Assembly (NCBI GenBank): GCA_029202545.1
Contig: CP119311.1
Location: forward strand, 1,054,001-1,118,000
DNA length: 64,000 nt
Source: Candidatus Pseudobacter hemicellulosilyticus
Lineage (GTDB): Bacteria > Bacteroidota > Bacteroidia > Chitinophagales > Chitinophagaceae
Reading direction: 5' to 3'
Below, one piece after another: positions 51,269-58,365 of this stretch (its first letter is position 1; every line of letters begins with the position of its first letter). The position numbers and the translations under genes were made by a program. The notes beneath the pieces were generated by a model, which was given only the letters and a program-made list of their open reading frames with translations, searched no databases and had not been told where the DNA came from.

Positions 51269-51553
51269 ATGTCGGATCAACTTACAGAGACAACCCACCC
51301 CGCATAGTCCCGGTTTCACCGGTAAAACGAGGCCCCTTCGCCGAAACACCCTTGGCAGAGGGGGTTGCGCGGCCCTATCTTGCTGTAGATTTTGGTTCGA
51401 GCGGTAAAAGAGCTGTACAAAAGGAAGTAATTGTTAAATACCAGTACGCTCAAAAAGAAGTTGTAACATTTTAAAAAGTCCTGCGTCTTATTTACTGTAC
51501 GCGCAAACGATCGAACGCAAAGCAAAAACAACATCACTATAAAATCATTAAAC
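51269..51553. other. intergenic region upstream of PepSY-like paralogue 3
   Basis: These 285 bases show no credible gene. Possible near-consensus promoter elements (TAGATTTTG near 51386, TAACATTTT near 51464) occur, but no exact TAnnTTTG with the right spacing was found. Nothing further is supportable. Confidence 0.35.
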
Positions 51554-52006
51554 ATGAAAAAGAATTTCCTCGTAGCCGCCCTGGTCATGCTGATGGGCAT
51601 CAGCGCTACCTTCGCCAACACCAACAAAGACATTGTCAATGAAAAGATCAGCAGCGCCTTCCAGAAAGAGTTTGCAGGCGCCAGTGAAGTGAACTGGGAA
51701 AACAGCAAAACCTTCGCCAAAGCTACCTTTCGTATAAACGAACAGGTTATGTTCGCCTTCTACGCTCAGGATGGACACCTGCTGGCAGTAACCAGGAATA
51801 TTGTTTCCGGACAGCTGCCCCTGAACCTGCAGGCAGACCTGAAAAAATATTATGCCGATTATTGGATCACCGACCTGTTTGAAATGGCTGCTGATAGTGA
51901 AACAAACTATTACCTCACTATACAGAATAGCACTCAGACCGTTGTTTTGAAATCTTCCGGTACAACAGGCTGGACTGTTTTCAAAAAAGAAAAGAAAGAG
52001 ATTTAG
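51554..52006 (+). CDS. secreted PepSY-like protein (paralogue 3)
   Basis: This 150-residue protein with a signal peptide (MKKNFLVAALVMLMGISATFA) closely resembles the product at 12108-12554. Shared stretches are FKEF/FQKEF-GA-EV-WE, KTFAKATF, VMFA-Y/FY, SGQLP and YWITDLFE. This copy has the sequence KISSAFQKEFAGASEVNWEN in its first repeat and ends in a lysine-rich KKEKKEI. Two PepSY/BLIP-like repeats form the mature protein. Function unknown. A hairpin terminator follows. Confidence 0.82.
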   Translation: MKKNFLVAALVMLMGISATFANTNKDIVNEKISSAFQKEFAGASEVNWENSKTFAKATFRINEQVMFAFYAQDGHLLAVTRNIVSGQLPLNLQADLKKYYADYWITDLFEMAADSETNYYLTIQNSTQTVVLKSSGTTGWTVFKKEKKEI

Positions 52007-52034
52007 TCAAGGGAACGTATAGCCAAAAACAAAC

Positions 52035-52067
52035 CCCCTTCTGCAATAGCGGAAGGGGTATTTTTTT
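52035..52067 (+). terminator. terminator after PepSY-like paralogue 3
   Basis: CCCCTTCTGC (52035-52044), an AATA loop and GCGGAAGGGG (52049-52058) form a 10-bp stem with one G-U pair, followed by TATTTTTTT. The plus-strand sequence is strikingly like the hairpin at 12044-12069. Confidence 0.88.
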
Positions 52068-52138
52068 GCCCATATAATTCCGGGAAAAATCACAGGTAAA
52101 TCATGGGGTAATAACGGTGCCGGATAAATGCAGTATGG

Positions 52139-52146
52139 TATTTTTG
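52139..52146 (+). promoter_or_regulatory. -7 promoter box of the HEPN-like pair
   Basis: TATTTTTG, an exact match, with transcription expected near 52153, 13 bases before the ATG at 52166. Confidence 0.45.
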
Positions 52147-52165
52147 CTGCGCTGTTGCTATCGCC

Positions 52166-52612
52166 ATGATCCCATTGAAAACATTAACATACCTGATCAC
52201 GCATAGAATGAAGGATGCCCGGGTCCTGGCGGACAAGCGACGCTTCCTGGCAGCCGTATATATTGCAGGGTATGCGGTGGAGCTGGCGCTGAAGTATAGG
52301 ATCTGTCTGCATCTGCAATTTGAATACGGTTTTCCGGAAACAAAAGCTGAGCTTGTCTCCGAATTGACTAACGTCAATAGATCCGCTGAAATAAGGTTTT
52401 CTGTAACCCTGCCTGAATTAAAGAGTCATAATTTTGAAGGACTGAGTGAAATAAGCATGGTAAATATTATTCTGGAGAATACAGTTCCAAAGGAATGGAA
52501 GCTTGTTAACACCTGGGTTCCTGCAATCAGGTATCAAAAAAAGAGATTTACTGAAAAACAGGCAGCTATCTTCCTGAAGGCAGCAGAAAGAATTATACAG
52601 CTTATGCAATAA
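52166..52612 (+). CDS. HEPN-like domain protein, possible toxin or antitoxin-module member
   Basis: This 148-residue cytoplasmic helical protein has HEPN-like layout. A first long helix carries MKDARVLADKRRFLAAVYIA followed by GYAVELALKYRI, matching the HEPN A/GYAxExALK pattern. The end has TWVPAIRYQKKRFTEKQ then AAIFLKAAERIIQLM, matching the family W-x-P-x-x-RY and closing helix. The usual HEPN ribonuclease signature R-x(4-6)-H is not evident; the nearest is R-x(3)-H in RICLH, so RNase activity is doubtful. The gene is followed 10 bases later by a small DUF2188-like gene. AT-content rises in its 3' part. Confidence 0.6.
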   Translation: MIPLKTLTYLITHRMKDARVLADKRRFLAAVYIAGYAVELALKYRICLHLQFEYGFPETKAELVSELTNVNRSAEIRFSVTLPELKSHNFEGLSEISMVNIILENTVPKEWKLVNTWVPAIRYQKKRFTEKQAAIFLKAAERIIQLMQ

Positions 52613-52622
52613 ATCATCTGTT

Positions 52623-52916
52623 ATGAAAAAGAACCATTCAACCAAAAAAGAAGTACCCAGCTTTGAACTGATCAAATTAGGAAAAGCCTGGTTATTGCGC
52701 AGGGAAACGGACTCCAATATTATTCATTTCGGCAAAAATAAGTTCATCCTGATCGCAGACAACAAACGGGATGCAATGCGACATGCAAAAAGCATTACCA
52801 GCCTGAACAAGGGAAAGCTGATCGTGTTTGACCGGAACAGGGTTATCCTTCATAAATTCTCCTGTATAAATGGCACCTGCACCACTCAATATCCCCGGGC
52901 CAAAGCCCTCCACTAA
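52623..52916 (+). CDS. small DUF2188-like protein, possible partner of the HEPN-like gene
   Basis: This 97-residue protein has an N-terminal lysine-rich stretch, then IKLGKAWLLRRETDSNIIHFGK and RDAMRHAKSITSLNKGKLIVFDRNRVILHKFS. The second half follows the DUF2188 pattern: a helix with AxxxAK, a strand KLIVF, a polar turn and a strand ending in a hydrophobic. DUF2188 proteins are small, of unknown function, and sometimes found in toxin-antitoxin-like pairs. The cysteine pair near the end (SCINGTC) is unusual. Close packing after the HEPN-like gene suggests a shared transcript. Confidence 0.5.
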   Translation: MKKNHSTKKEVPSFELIKLGKAWLLRRETDSNIIHFGKNKFILIADNKRDAMRHAKSITSLNKGKLIVFDRNRVILHKFSCINGTCTTQYPRAKALH

Positions 52917-53000
52917 ACCCAATCCCTGTAACAGCCCCATCGAACCACAGCTCCAACCCGCTCATTAACAACCTCTTCCCATTCTTTAATCCTTCTCCTA

Positions 53001-53015
53001 TTGGCTCGTCCAAAA
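53001..53015 (-). repeat. motif variant, copy 6 (promoter region)
   Basis: The minus strand reads TTTTGGACGAGCCAA, one mismatch in the 11-base core. It lies in the promoter of the small membrane-protein gene. Confidence 0.45.
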
Positions 53016-53030
53016 TCCGCCTTATCTTTG
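53001..53030 (+). promoter_or_regulatory. promoter of small membrane-protein gene
   Basis: TTG at 53001-53003, a 19-base spacer and TATCTTTG at 53023-53030. The -33 TTG is the first part of a variant copy of the recurring GGACGAACCAA motif (reversed, with one mismatch). Transcription should start near 53037. Confidence 0.6.
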
Positions 53031-53050
53031 CACTTCATCCAACAATAGTT

Positions 53051-53278
53051 ATGCAAAAGTGCCGTTTGTTCCTGCTTGCAGTAGCGTTCTCCCTGCTTTC
53101 CATAGCCGCCAATGCGCAGGGATGTTCTATCTGTACCAAAACAGCCGCCCAGCTGGGCGAAAAGCCAGCTAAGGCATTGAACACCGGTATTGTTTACCTG
53201 GCTTTTACACCTATTGTTATCCTGGGGGCTATCAGTTATTACTGGTACAGGAACAACTATAAAAACTCCGAAGCTTAA
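53051..53278 (+). CDS. small membrane protein, signal peptide plus one helix
   Basis: This 75-residue protein has a signal peptide (MQKCRLFLLAVAFSLLSIAANAQ), then GCSICTKTAAQLGEKPAKALN with a CxxC motif, and a C-terminal transmembrane helix (about 46-64: IVYLAFTPIVILGAISYYW). The CxxC may bind a metal or form a disulfide in the periplasm. Similar short proteins are frequent in Bacteroidota. A 4-base overlap joins it to the convergent meaB. Function unknown. Confidence 0.75.
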   Translation: MQKCRLFLLAVAFSLLSIAANAQGCSICTKTAAQLGEKPAKALNTGIVYLAFTPIVILGAISYYWYRNNYKNSEA

Positions 53279-54189
53279 TTATTCATGATCTCCTGTACAA
53301 ACCGGTACAGGTTAAAGTCATTTCCCTGCAGGGCCTGCGCTATTTTTTCTTTCAACTCTTCTTTCCGGATATCCTTCATCCGGTACTGCTGTACCAGGTG
53401 GTAAGCACGTTCCGCCAGCAGCCAGGCTTTCTGCGAACCATGCCCAGCCTGCAATAACAACTTCTGCAGCTGCTCAAACAATTCCGTTACCCCGGTTTGC
53501 TGTGAAGCTATGGTCTTGACCACAGGCACTTCCTGCTGGTGCGTGGAAAAAGCCGGCGCCAGCATGAGCCGCAGGTTCTTTACAAAACGGTCTGCATCCG
53601 GCCGATCGGCCTTGTTGACGATAAAGATATCTGCGATCTCCATCAGGCCAGCCTTCATGGTCTGCACTTCATCCCCTGCTTCCGGCACCACTACCACCGC
53701 TGTTACATCCGCCAGGCCAACGATCTCCACTTCACTTTGCCCAACGCCTACCGTTTCTACAAGTATATAATCAAAGCCGGCCGCTTTCATCCATTCCGTG
53801 ATCTCAATGATGCGGGGATGCAGCCCACCCAATGCGCCACGCGTGGCCAGCGAGCGGATGAAGACTGCCGGGTGGTCATACCATTCGGACATGCGGATGC
53901 GGTCGCCCAGCAGGGCGCCCAGGTTAAAAGGGGATGAGGGGTCTACGCACAAAACGCCCACCCGCTTTCCCTGTGTGACCATCACTTTGATGAGGGCGTC
54001 CACCAGCGTACTCTTTCCGGCGCCCGGCGGACCGGTGATGCCAATGATCTTTGCTGCACTGTCGGGAGGCAGCGCAGCCAGCAGCTCCTGGTAACCTGGT
54101 CCTTCATTCTCTATCCAGGAAATGCCACGCGCCAGCGCCTTTCGGTCGCCGGTAAGCATGCGTTCCAATATGACAGACCAGTTGTTCAC
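53275..54189 (-). CDS. meaB: methylmalonyl-CoA mutase-associated GTPase MeaB
   Basis: This 304-residue P-loop GTPase chaperones coenzyme B12 loading and protects methylmalonyl-CoA mutase. The Walker A is GITGPPGAGKSTLVDAL (about residue 49), followed by DPSSPFNLGALLGDRIRM, ETVGVGQSEVEIV and the base-recognition NKADRPDADRF. Initiation is GTG (54189); an internal ATG at 54159 is a weaker alternative. The start lies 4 bases after the glycosyltransferase stop, placing meaB last in that operon. No mutase gene is in the window. Confidence 0.93.
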   Translation of the reverse strand: MNNWSVILERMLTGDRKALARGISWIENEGPGYQELLAALPPDSAAKIIGITGPPGAGKSTLVDALIKVMVTQGKRVGVLCVDPSSPFNLGALLGDRIRMSEWYDHPAVFIRSLATRGALGGLHPRIIEITEWMKAAGFDYILVETVGVGQSEVEIVGLADVTAVVVVPEAGDEVQTMKAGLMEIADIFIVNKADRPDADRFVKNLRLMLAPAFSTHQQEVPVVKTIASQQTGVTELFEQLQKLLLQAGHGSQKAWLLAERAYHLVQQYRMKDIRKEELKEKIAQALQGNDFNLYRFVQEIMNN

Positions 54190-54193
54190 CAGC

Positions 54194-55060
54194 TCAGATC
54201 AGCTTATAATTTTTATAGGCAAACAGGCGTATGCCTGTCTTTTTCTCAAACCAGTACAGGAGACGCTCTTTCAAATTGAACTGCTTTCTGGAAAGGTCAA
54301 AGTCCAGCTTCCACTGGCTGCCGGCAACCCGCGACTGCATCACATTAGGATGGGTGCCTTTGAATTTTTCCAGGGAATCAAAATCCGAATAATCAAATAC
54401 CTCCATAGCATGCAGGGCTTTGAGCTGCTCGGTATCAGACCAGAGCGGCACCACATTCTTCTGCTTCTGCAGCATCTGTGCGGGGCTTTTTACCCAGCCA
54501 TAATGATAGATATGGGCGTCCACGGGTTTCACCCGCAACTTTTCCCCTGCTTTGCGGAAACCCTGCGCGTCCAAATAAGATCGGATGGTCTTATCATTGC
54601 GGACCAGCCGGATCTCTTTGTGGTACCAGCGACGGCTGTCGCCCACATAATCATAGGTGCCGTAGAAATGGGTATAGTTGAAGAGCAGGCCTTCCACCCG
54701 CTGATCAGTTAAATATTTTTCTGCAGTAGCCCGGATGCTGGCGTGGTACTGCTCATGCACCACCTCATCACCCTGGATATAAAAGGCCCAGTCGCTATCC
54801 GCCGGCACCAGGTCAAATGCTTTGTTGGTTTCTATGGCCAGGATCTCCCCGCCTTTTATCACCGAAGGATCCCAGACAGAATGATGGATGCGGATCTTAT
54901 CGGAAGGAATACTGCGGATCAGCGCTTCGGTACTGTCCTCACTTTTCCCTACCAGCACGATCATGTCATCCACCACCGGAAGTATAGAGGTAATAGCCTC
55001 TACAATGGGATAATCGTTGAGCACCGCATTCCTGATGATAGTAAACCCGGTTATTTTCAT
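54194..55060 (-). CDS. glycosyltransferase, GT2-like
   Basis: This 288-residue cytoplasmic/peripheral enzyme begins MKITGFTIIRNAVLNDYP. The GT-A type core has VVDDMIVLVGKSEDST, then DWAFYIQGDEVVHEQ with the DxD-like acidic patch (about residue 93). The C-terminal half is basic (KQFNLKERLLYWFEKK). It is similar to WaaE/KdtX-type core LPS glycosyltransferases, but the donor and acceptor are not known. The ATG overlaps the stop of the next upstream gene by 4 bases, so the run is translationally coupled. Confidence 0.82.
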   Translation of the reverse strand: MKITGFTIIRNAVLNDYPIVEAITSILPVVDDMIVLVGKSEDSTEALIRSIPSDKIRIHHSVWDPSVIKGGEILAIETNKAFDLVPADSDWAFYIQGDEVVHEQYHASIRATAEKYLTDQRVEGLLFNYTHFYGTYDYVGDSRRWYHKEIRLVRNDKTIRSYLDAQGFRKAGEKLRVKPVDAHIYHYGWVKSPAQMLQKQKNVVPLWSDTEQLKALHAMEVFDYSDFDSLEKFKGTHPNVMQSRVAGSQWKLDFDLSRKQFNLKERLLYWFEKKTGIRLFAYKNYKLI

Positions 55061-56073
55061 GATTCTTTTTTCAGTTGTTGTTGGTCGATGGCCTCCTGCA
55101 CAGCTTCGGGACTGATGGCCCGCATGCAATGGCATTCGGCCCCTTTGTTCCCACAGTTCTCGCAGGGCTGGTCCGCAACAAAGACCTTTATGGACGAACC
55201 AATGGGCGCCCACCGCCCGGGATGGATAGGCCGTACAGGCGGGTAAATGCCAAAAGCATCTTTCCCCATGGCCGCTGCCAGGTGCAGGGGACCGGTGCTG
55301 CAGGCCAGCAGGCCATCGGCCGCACGGATAAAGGCCATGAACTGGTAAAGGTCCATCTGACCGGTAATATCGGTCACGGCTGTTCCCAGCTCCTGCAAAA
55401 GTGGTTGCAACAAAGCCCCTTCTTTGGCGGTACCGGAAACAAAGATATTGTACCTGGCAGGGTCCAGCAGTCGCACCAGGGCCGCATAATGTTCCATAGG
55501 CCATTCCCGGGCGCTGCCCTGCGATTTGGGATGCAATACCAGGTTATACCGGTCCGGGCGCAACAGCTGCTGAAGTGCTGCCGGCAGCGGTACCGTTTTC
55601 TCCAGGCCTGTCAGCACTCCCAGCTCGGGTAAACTATATTGCTTGTCTATACCAAAGGGGCGCAGCAGCACCAGGTTAAGCTGGGCCTCATGCAGGTCCG
55701 ACTTCTTCCGGCTCAGCTTCACCAGCCGGTTGCAGGTGAACCAGTGATACAGGCGGTTGGTAGTGCCAATCCGTAAAGGAATACCCAGCTGCCTGGCTCT
55801 TCTGGCAATGGCAGGCAGCGGGAACACATGAATGATGGCATCGGGTCTTTCACCAGCCATCAATACCTCCTCTTTGAGAAAGCTGTCCACATCAATGAAA
55901 GTATCCACGTATGTACAGGCTTCTATCACGGGCCTGGTATAGGCCTTGCCCAGGAAGCCGATCCGGCAATCCGGGAAATGCGCTTTCAGGACAGCAGCCA
56001 CCGGCAGCGTAAGCACTACGTCGCCGATACTGTCCGTCCGGCTGATAATAATATTGCGGGGCAACGGTTTCAC
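55057..56073 (-). CDS. glycosyltransferase family 9 (heptosyltransferase-like)
   Basis: This 338-residue GT-B enzyme begins at a GTG (56073) with MKPLPRNIIISRTDSIGDVVLTLPVAAVL, the family 9 signature. It continues with PDAIIHVFPLPAIARRARQLGIP, and the donor-site domain contains LHPKSQGSAREWP and LLACSTGPLHLAAAMGK. Family 9 includes heptosyltransferases of LPS inner core. The late CENCGNKGAECHC holds four cysteines, possibly a metal site, unusual for the family. The GTG overlaps the previous stop, and an 11-base motif copy lies within its coding sequence. Confidence 0.87.
   Translation of the reverse strand: MKPLPRNIIISRTDSIGDVVLTLPVAAVLKAHFPDCRIGFLGKAYTRPVIEACTYVDTFIDVDSFLKEEVLMAGERPDAIIHVFPLPAIARRARQLGIPLRIGTTNRLYHWFTCNRLVKLSRKKSDLHEAQLNLVLLRPFGIDKQYSLPELGVLTGLEKTVPLPAALQQLLRPDRYNLVLHPKSQGSAREWPMEHYAALVRLLDPARYNIFVSGTAKEGALLQPLLQELGTAVTDITGQMDLYQFMAFIRAADGLLACSTGPLHLAAAMGKDAFGIYPPVRPIHPGRWAPIGSSIKVFVADQPCENCGNKGAECHCMRAISPEAVQEAIDQQQLKKES
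55191..55206 (+). repeat. motif, copy 7 (within GT9 gene)
   Basis: TGGACGAACCAATGGG inside the family 9 glycosyltransferase gene, encoding PIGSS on the minus strand. Confidence 0.55.
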
Positions 56074-56849
56074 GTTGGATCGTTGGTTGTTTTTTTAGCC
56101 GCGTTGTGCAGGTCCCAGAGTTTTACATAACGCGAGAAGCTGGCATGGGCCCGCATGACGGCCAGTACAAAACCATGCATGCCATCCAGCAGACCCAGCT
56201 TGAAAAAATAAGATTGCATAAAGGTCCACCAGGGACTGAACAGGATCTTGTAGACCGGGGCTTTTTTACCACGCTCAAAATAATCCAGCGCTGTCAGGCT
56301 GGTATAGCTGTCCAGCTTACGGTGATGCTCGCTGAAGCGGTAATAGGGATAATGCAGCAACCAGCCTTTCAGCAGGGTAACGGGCGTACCTGCGGGCATA
56401 TCCAGCGTTTCATGGACCCGCTGCTGCCCCCAGCGTACAGTATGGCGATTGAATAAACGGATCTTCCGGTCAGGATTCTCATCTCCATGACGGATGAATC
56501 TGCCATAATAACTGCTGAGCCTGGATACCTGGTAAACGCCTTTCAGCCCGGTTGCCTTTGCCTGCCGGATGGCTTCTGTCAGGACGGGGTCCAGCGCCTC
56601 ATCGGCATCCATGGACAAAATATAATTATGCGCAGCCGCATCATTACCCACATTTTTCTGCTGACCAAAACCCAGCCAGGACTGCTGGATCAGCTTCACG
56701 CCTTCTTCCCGGCAGATGGCGGGTGTGTTATCAGTGGAATGATCATCCACCACAATGATCTCGTCCGCTACAGACTTCAGGGAATGGATGCAGCGGCGGA
56801 TATTCCGCTCTTCATTTTTTGTAATGATCACTGCACTGATTGGTTCCAT
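56070..56849 (-). CDS. glycosyltransferase family 2 (WaaE/KdtX-like)
   Basis: This 259-residue GT-A enzyme has MEPISAVIITKNEERNIRRCIHSLK at the start, DEIIVVDDHSTDNTPAI, ILSMDADEALDPVLT with the DxD motif (about residue 97) and a basic amphipathic C-terminal region. It resembles the beta-1,4-glucosyltransferases of LPS core (WaaE/KdtX). It heads the operon of three glycosyltransferases with meaB behind. A -7 box precedes it at 56885-56892. No lipid A genes are in the window. Confidence 0.87.
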   Translation of the reverse strand: MEPISAVIITKNEERNIRRCIHSLKSVADEIIVVDDHSTDNTPAICREEGVKLIQQSWLGFGQQKNVGNDAAAHNYILSMDADEALDPVLTEAIRQAKATGLKGVYQVSRLSSYYGRFIRHGDENPDRKIRLFNRHTVRWGQQRVHETLDMPAGTPVTLLKGWLLHYPYYRFSEHHRKLDSYTSLTALDYFERGKKAPVYKILFSPWWTFMQSYFFKLGLLDGMHGFVLAVMRAHASFSRYVKLWDLHNAAKKTTNDPT

Positions 56850-56884
56850 GTTGTGGTTTGTTTGATATAAGGTACCAGGCCCGG

Positions 56885-56892
56885 CAAAAATA
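56885..56892 (-). promoter_or_regulatory. -7 promoter box of the glycosyltransferase operon
   Basis: The minus strand reads TATTTTTG, an exact match 36 bases before the operon's first ATG (56849); no TTG at the ideal distance. Confidence 0.5.
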
Positions 56893-56948
56893 GGGTTTTA
56901 GGGCCCAACTTAAAAAGTATTAGATTGCAGCAGAAATGAGGAGTAAGC

Positions 56949-57599
56949 ATGACTAATTTCATTCCCATATTCCCCCTGGGGGTGGTTATATATCCGGGAG
57001 AAAAACTGCACCTGCATGTGTTTGAACCACGCTATAAGCAGCTCATCACTGAATGCAGGGAAAGCGGTAAACCCTTCGGTATCCTTACCGTAGTGAACAA
57101 CCGGATGCAGGATATGGGTACACTGGTAGAGCTGACGGATATTGTGCAGACCTATGACAATGGCGAGATGGACATCAAAACACAGGGACTGAAAGTGTTC
57201 AGGGTACTGGAAGTGATCCGCTCTATACCAGAAAAGTTATACGGTGGCGCCATTGTGAATTACCCCGGCAACGTGGAGCAGGTCAGCGACCGGGAGCTGA
57301 TGCAGAAAGTAGTGGCTGGCGTAAAAGAGCTTCACCGGCTTCTCAATATCAGTAAGGATTTCCGGAAAACCGATGAGGAACTGCGCGCCTATGATGTGGC
57401 CCACCATGCCGGTCTGTCCCTGGAAGAAGAATACGAGGTGCTGGGCCTGCTACAGGAACTGCAGCGCCAGGAATATATCCGCCGTCACCTGCAGAAAGTA
57501 TTGCCCATGCTGCTGGAGATGGAACAACTGAAGGAGAAAGTCAAGCTCAACGGGCATTTCCGCAATCTCTCCGCCTTCGACCTGGATATGGATAGCTGA
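56949..57599 (+). CDS. Lon N-terminal (substrate-binding) domain protein
   Basis: This 216-residue cytoplasmic protein is a stand-alone Lon/PUA-like N-domain. Seen are IPIFPLGVVIYPGEKLHLHVFEPRYKQLI at the start, GTLVELTDIVQTYDNGEMDI, then GLKVFRVLEV. The remaining half is helical and charged. The protease and ATPase domains of Lon are absent, as usual in this family. Such proteins may bind substrates or modulate other proteases, but no role is established. A coaX gene follows after 34 bases. Confidence 0.88.
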   Translation: MTNFIPIFPLGVVIYPGEKLHLHVFEPRYKQLITECRESGKPFGILTVVNNRMQDMGTLVELTDIVQTYDNGEMDIKTQGLKVFRVLEVIRSIPEKLYGGAIVNYPGNVEQVSDRELMQKVVAGVKELHRLLNISKDFRKTDEELRAYDVAHHAGLSLEEEYEVLGLLQELQRQEYIRRHLQKVLPMLLEMEQLKEKVKLNGHFRNLSAFDLDMDS

Positions 57600-57633
57600 C
57601 CACTACCTAATTTTCACTCAATCCCATACAACT

Positions 57634-58365
57634 TTGACCCCCATCACACTTTGTTTTGACTTTGGCAACACCCGCCTCAAGTGCGCTGTATTTGAAGGGT
57701 CGGACCTAAAGGAGGTGCTGGTCCTGGACAATGACCATGATGAGACCATCCGGCAGCTGCTGGAGAAGTACCAGCCCCAGCAGTCTATCCTGTCTTCCGT
57801 GATCCAACATAATCCCGGGGCGGAAACCCTGCTGGCCGGGGCCACCCGTTTCCACAAGCTCAGCCACCAGTCAAGGCTGCCTTTCACCACACCCGTGGGC
57901 AAACCCCATGAAATTGGCGCGGACCGGCTGGCCATGGCCGCTGCCGCTATTCATCTCTTCCCCTCGGCCAATAACCTGGTCATTGGGCTGGGCACAGCCA
58001 TTACCTATAATTTTATTAATAAGGGGCACCAGCTCATCGGCGGCAATATTTCCCCGGGCATGGAGATGCGTTTTAAATCGCTTCAGGCTTTTACGGCCAA
58101 ACTGCCCCTGGTAGAGAAGGACTGGAACTTCCCCCTCTTTGGTTATGACACCAAAACCAACATTTTAAGTGGCGTTATCCTTGGAATGGCCAAAGAAATC
58201 GACGGAATGATTGATTTATATGACGAAAAATATGGGAACTTTAACGTCCTCTTAACCGGGGGTGATGCACCCTATTTTGTCTATCATTTGAAAAACAAGA
58301 TATTTGCAGACCCTAATTTAATCTATAAAGGGCTTTATGCTATCTGCGAACATAACCATGTATAA
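57634..58365 (+). CDS. coaX: type III pantothenate kinase
   Basis: This 243-residue ATP-dependent enzyme of the ASKHA fold carries out the first step of CoA synthesis. Seen are the phosphate-1 loop CFDFGNTRLKCAVF at residues 7-20, the GADRLAMAAAA helix (about residue 97) with the catalytic Asp, VIGLGTAITYN (about residue 115) and GGNISPGMEMR. Initiation is TTG (57634), as no ATG gives the conserved N-terminus. The stop overlaps the next gene's ATG by eight bases. Confidence 0.92.
   Translation: MTPITLCFDFGNTRLKCAVFEGSDLKEVLVLDNDHDETIRQLLEKYQPQQSILSSVIQHNPGAETLLAGATRFHKLSHQSRLPFTTPVGKPHEIGADRLAMAAAAIHLFPSANNLVIGLGTAITYNFINKGHQLIGGNISPGMEMRFKSLQAFTAKLPLVEKDWNFPLFGYDTKTNILSGVILGMAKEIDGMIDLYDEKYGNFNVLLTGGDAPYFVYHLKNKIFADPNLIYKGLYAICEHNHV

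Noticed and set aside
51386..51400. GGTTCGAGC resembling a tRNA T-loop
   Set aside because: No acceptor stem, D-arm or anticodon arm can be drawn around it; no tRNA gene was found in the window.
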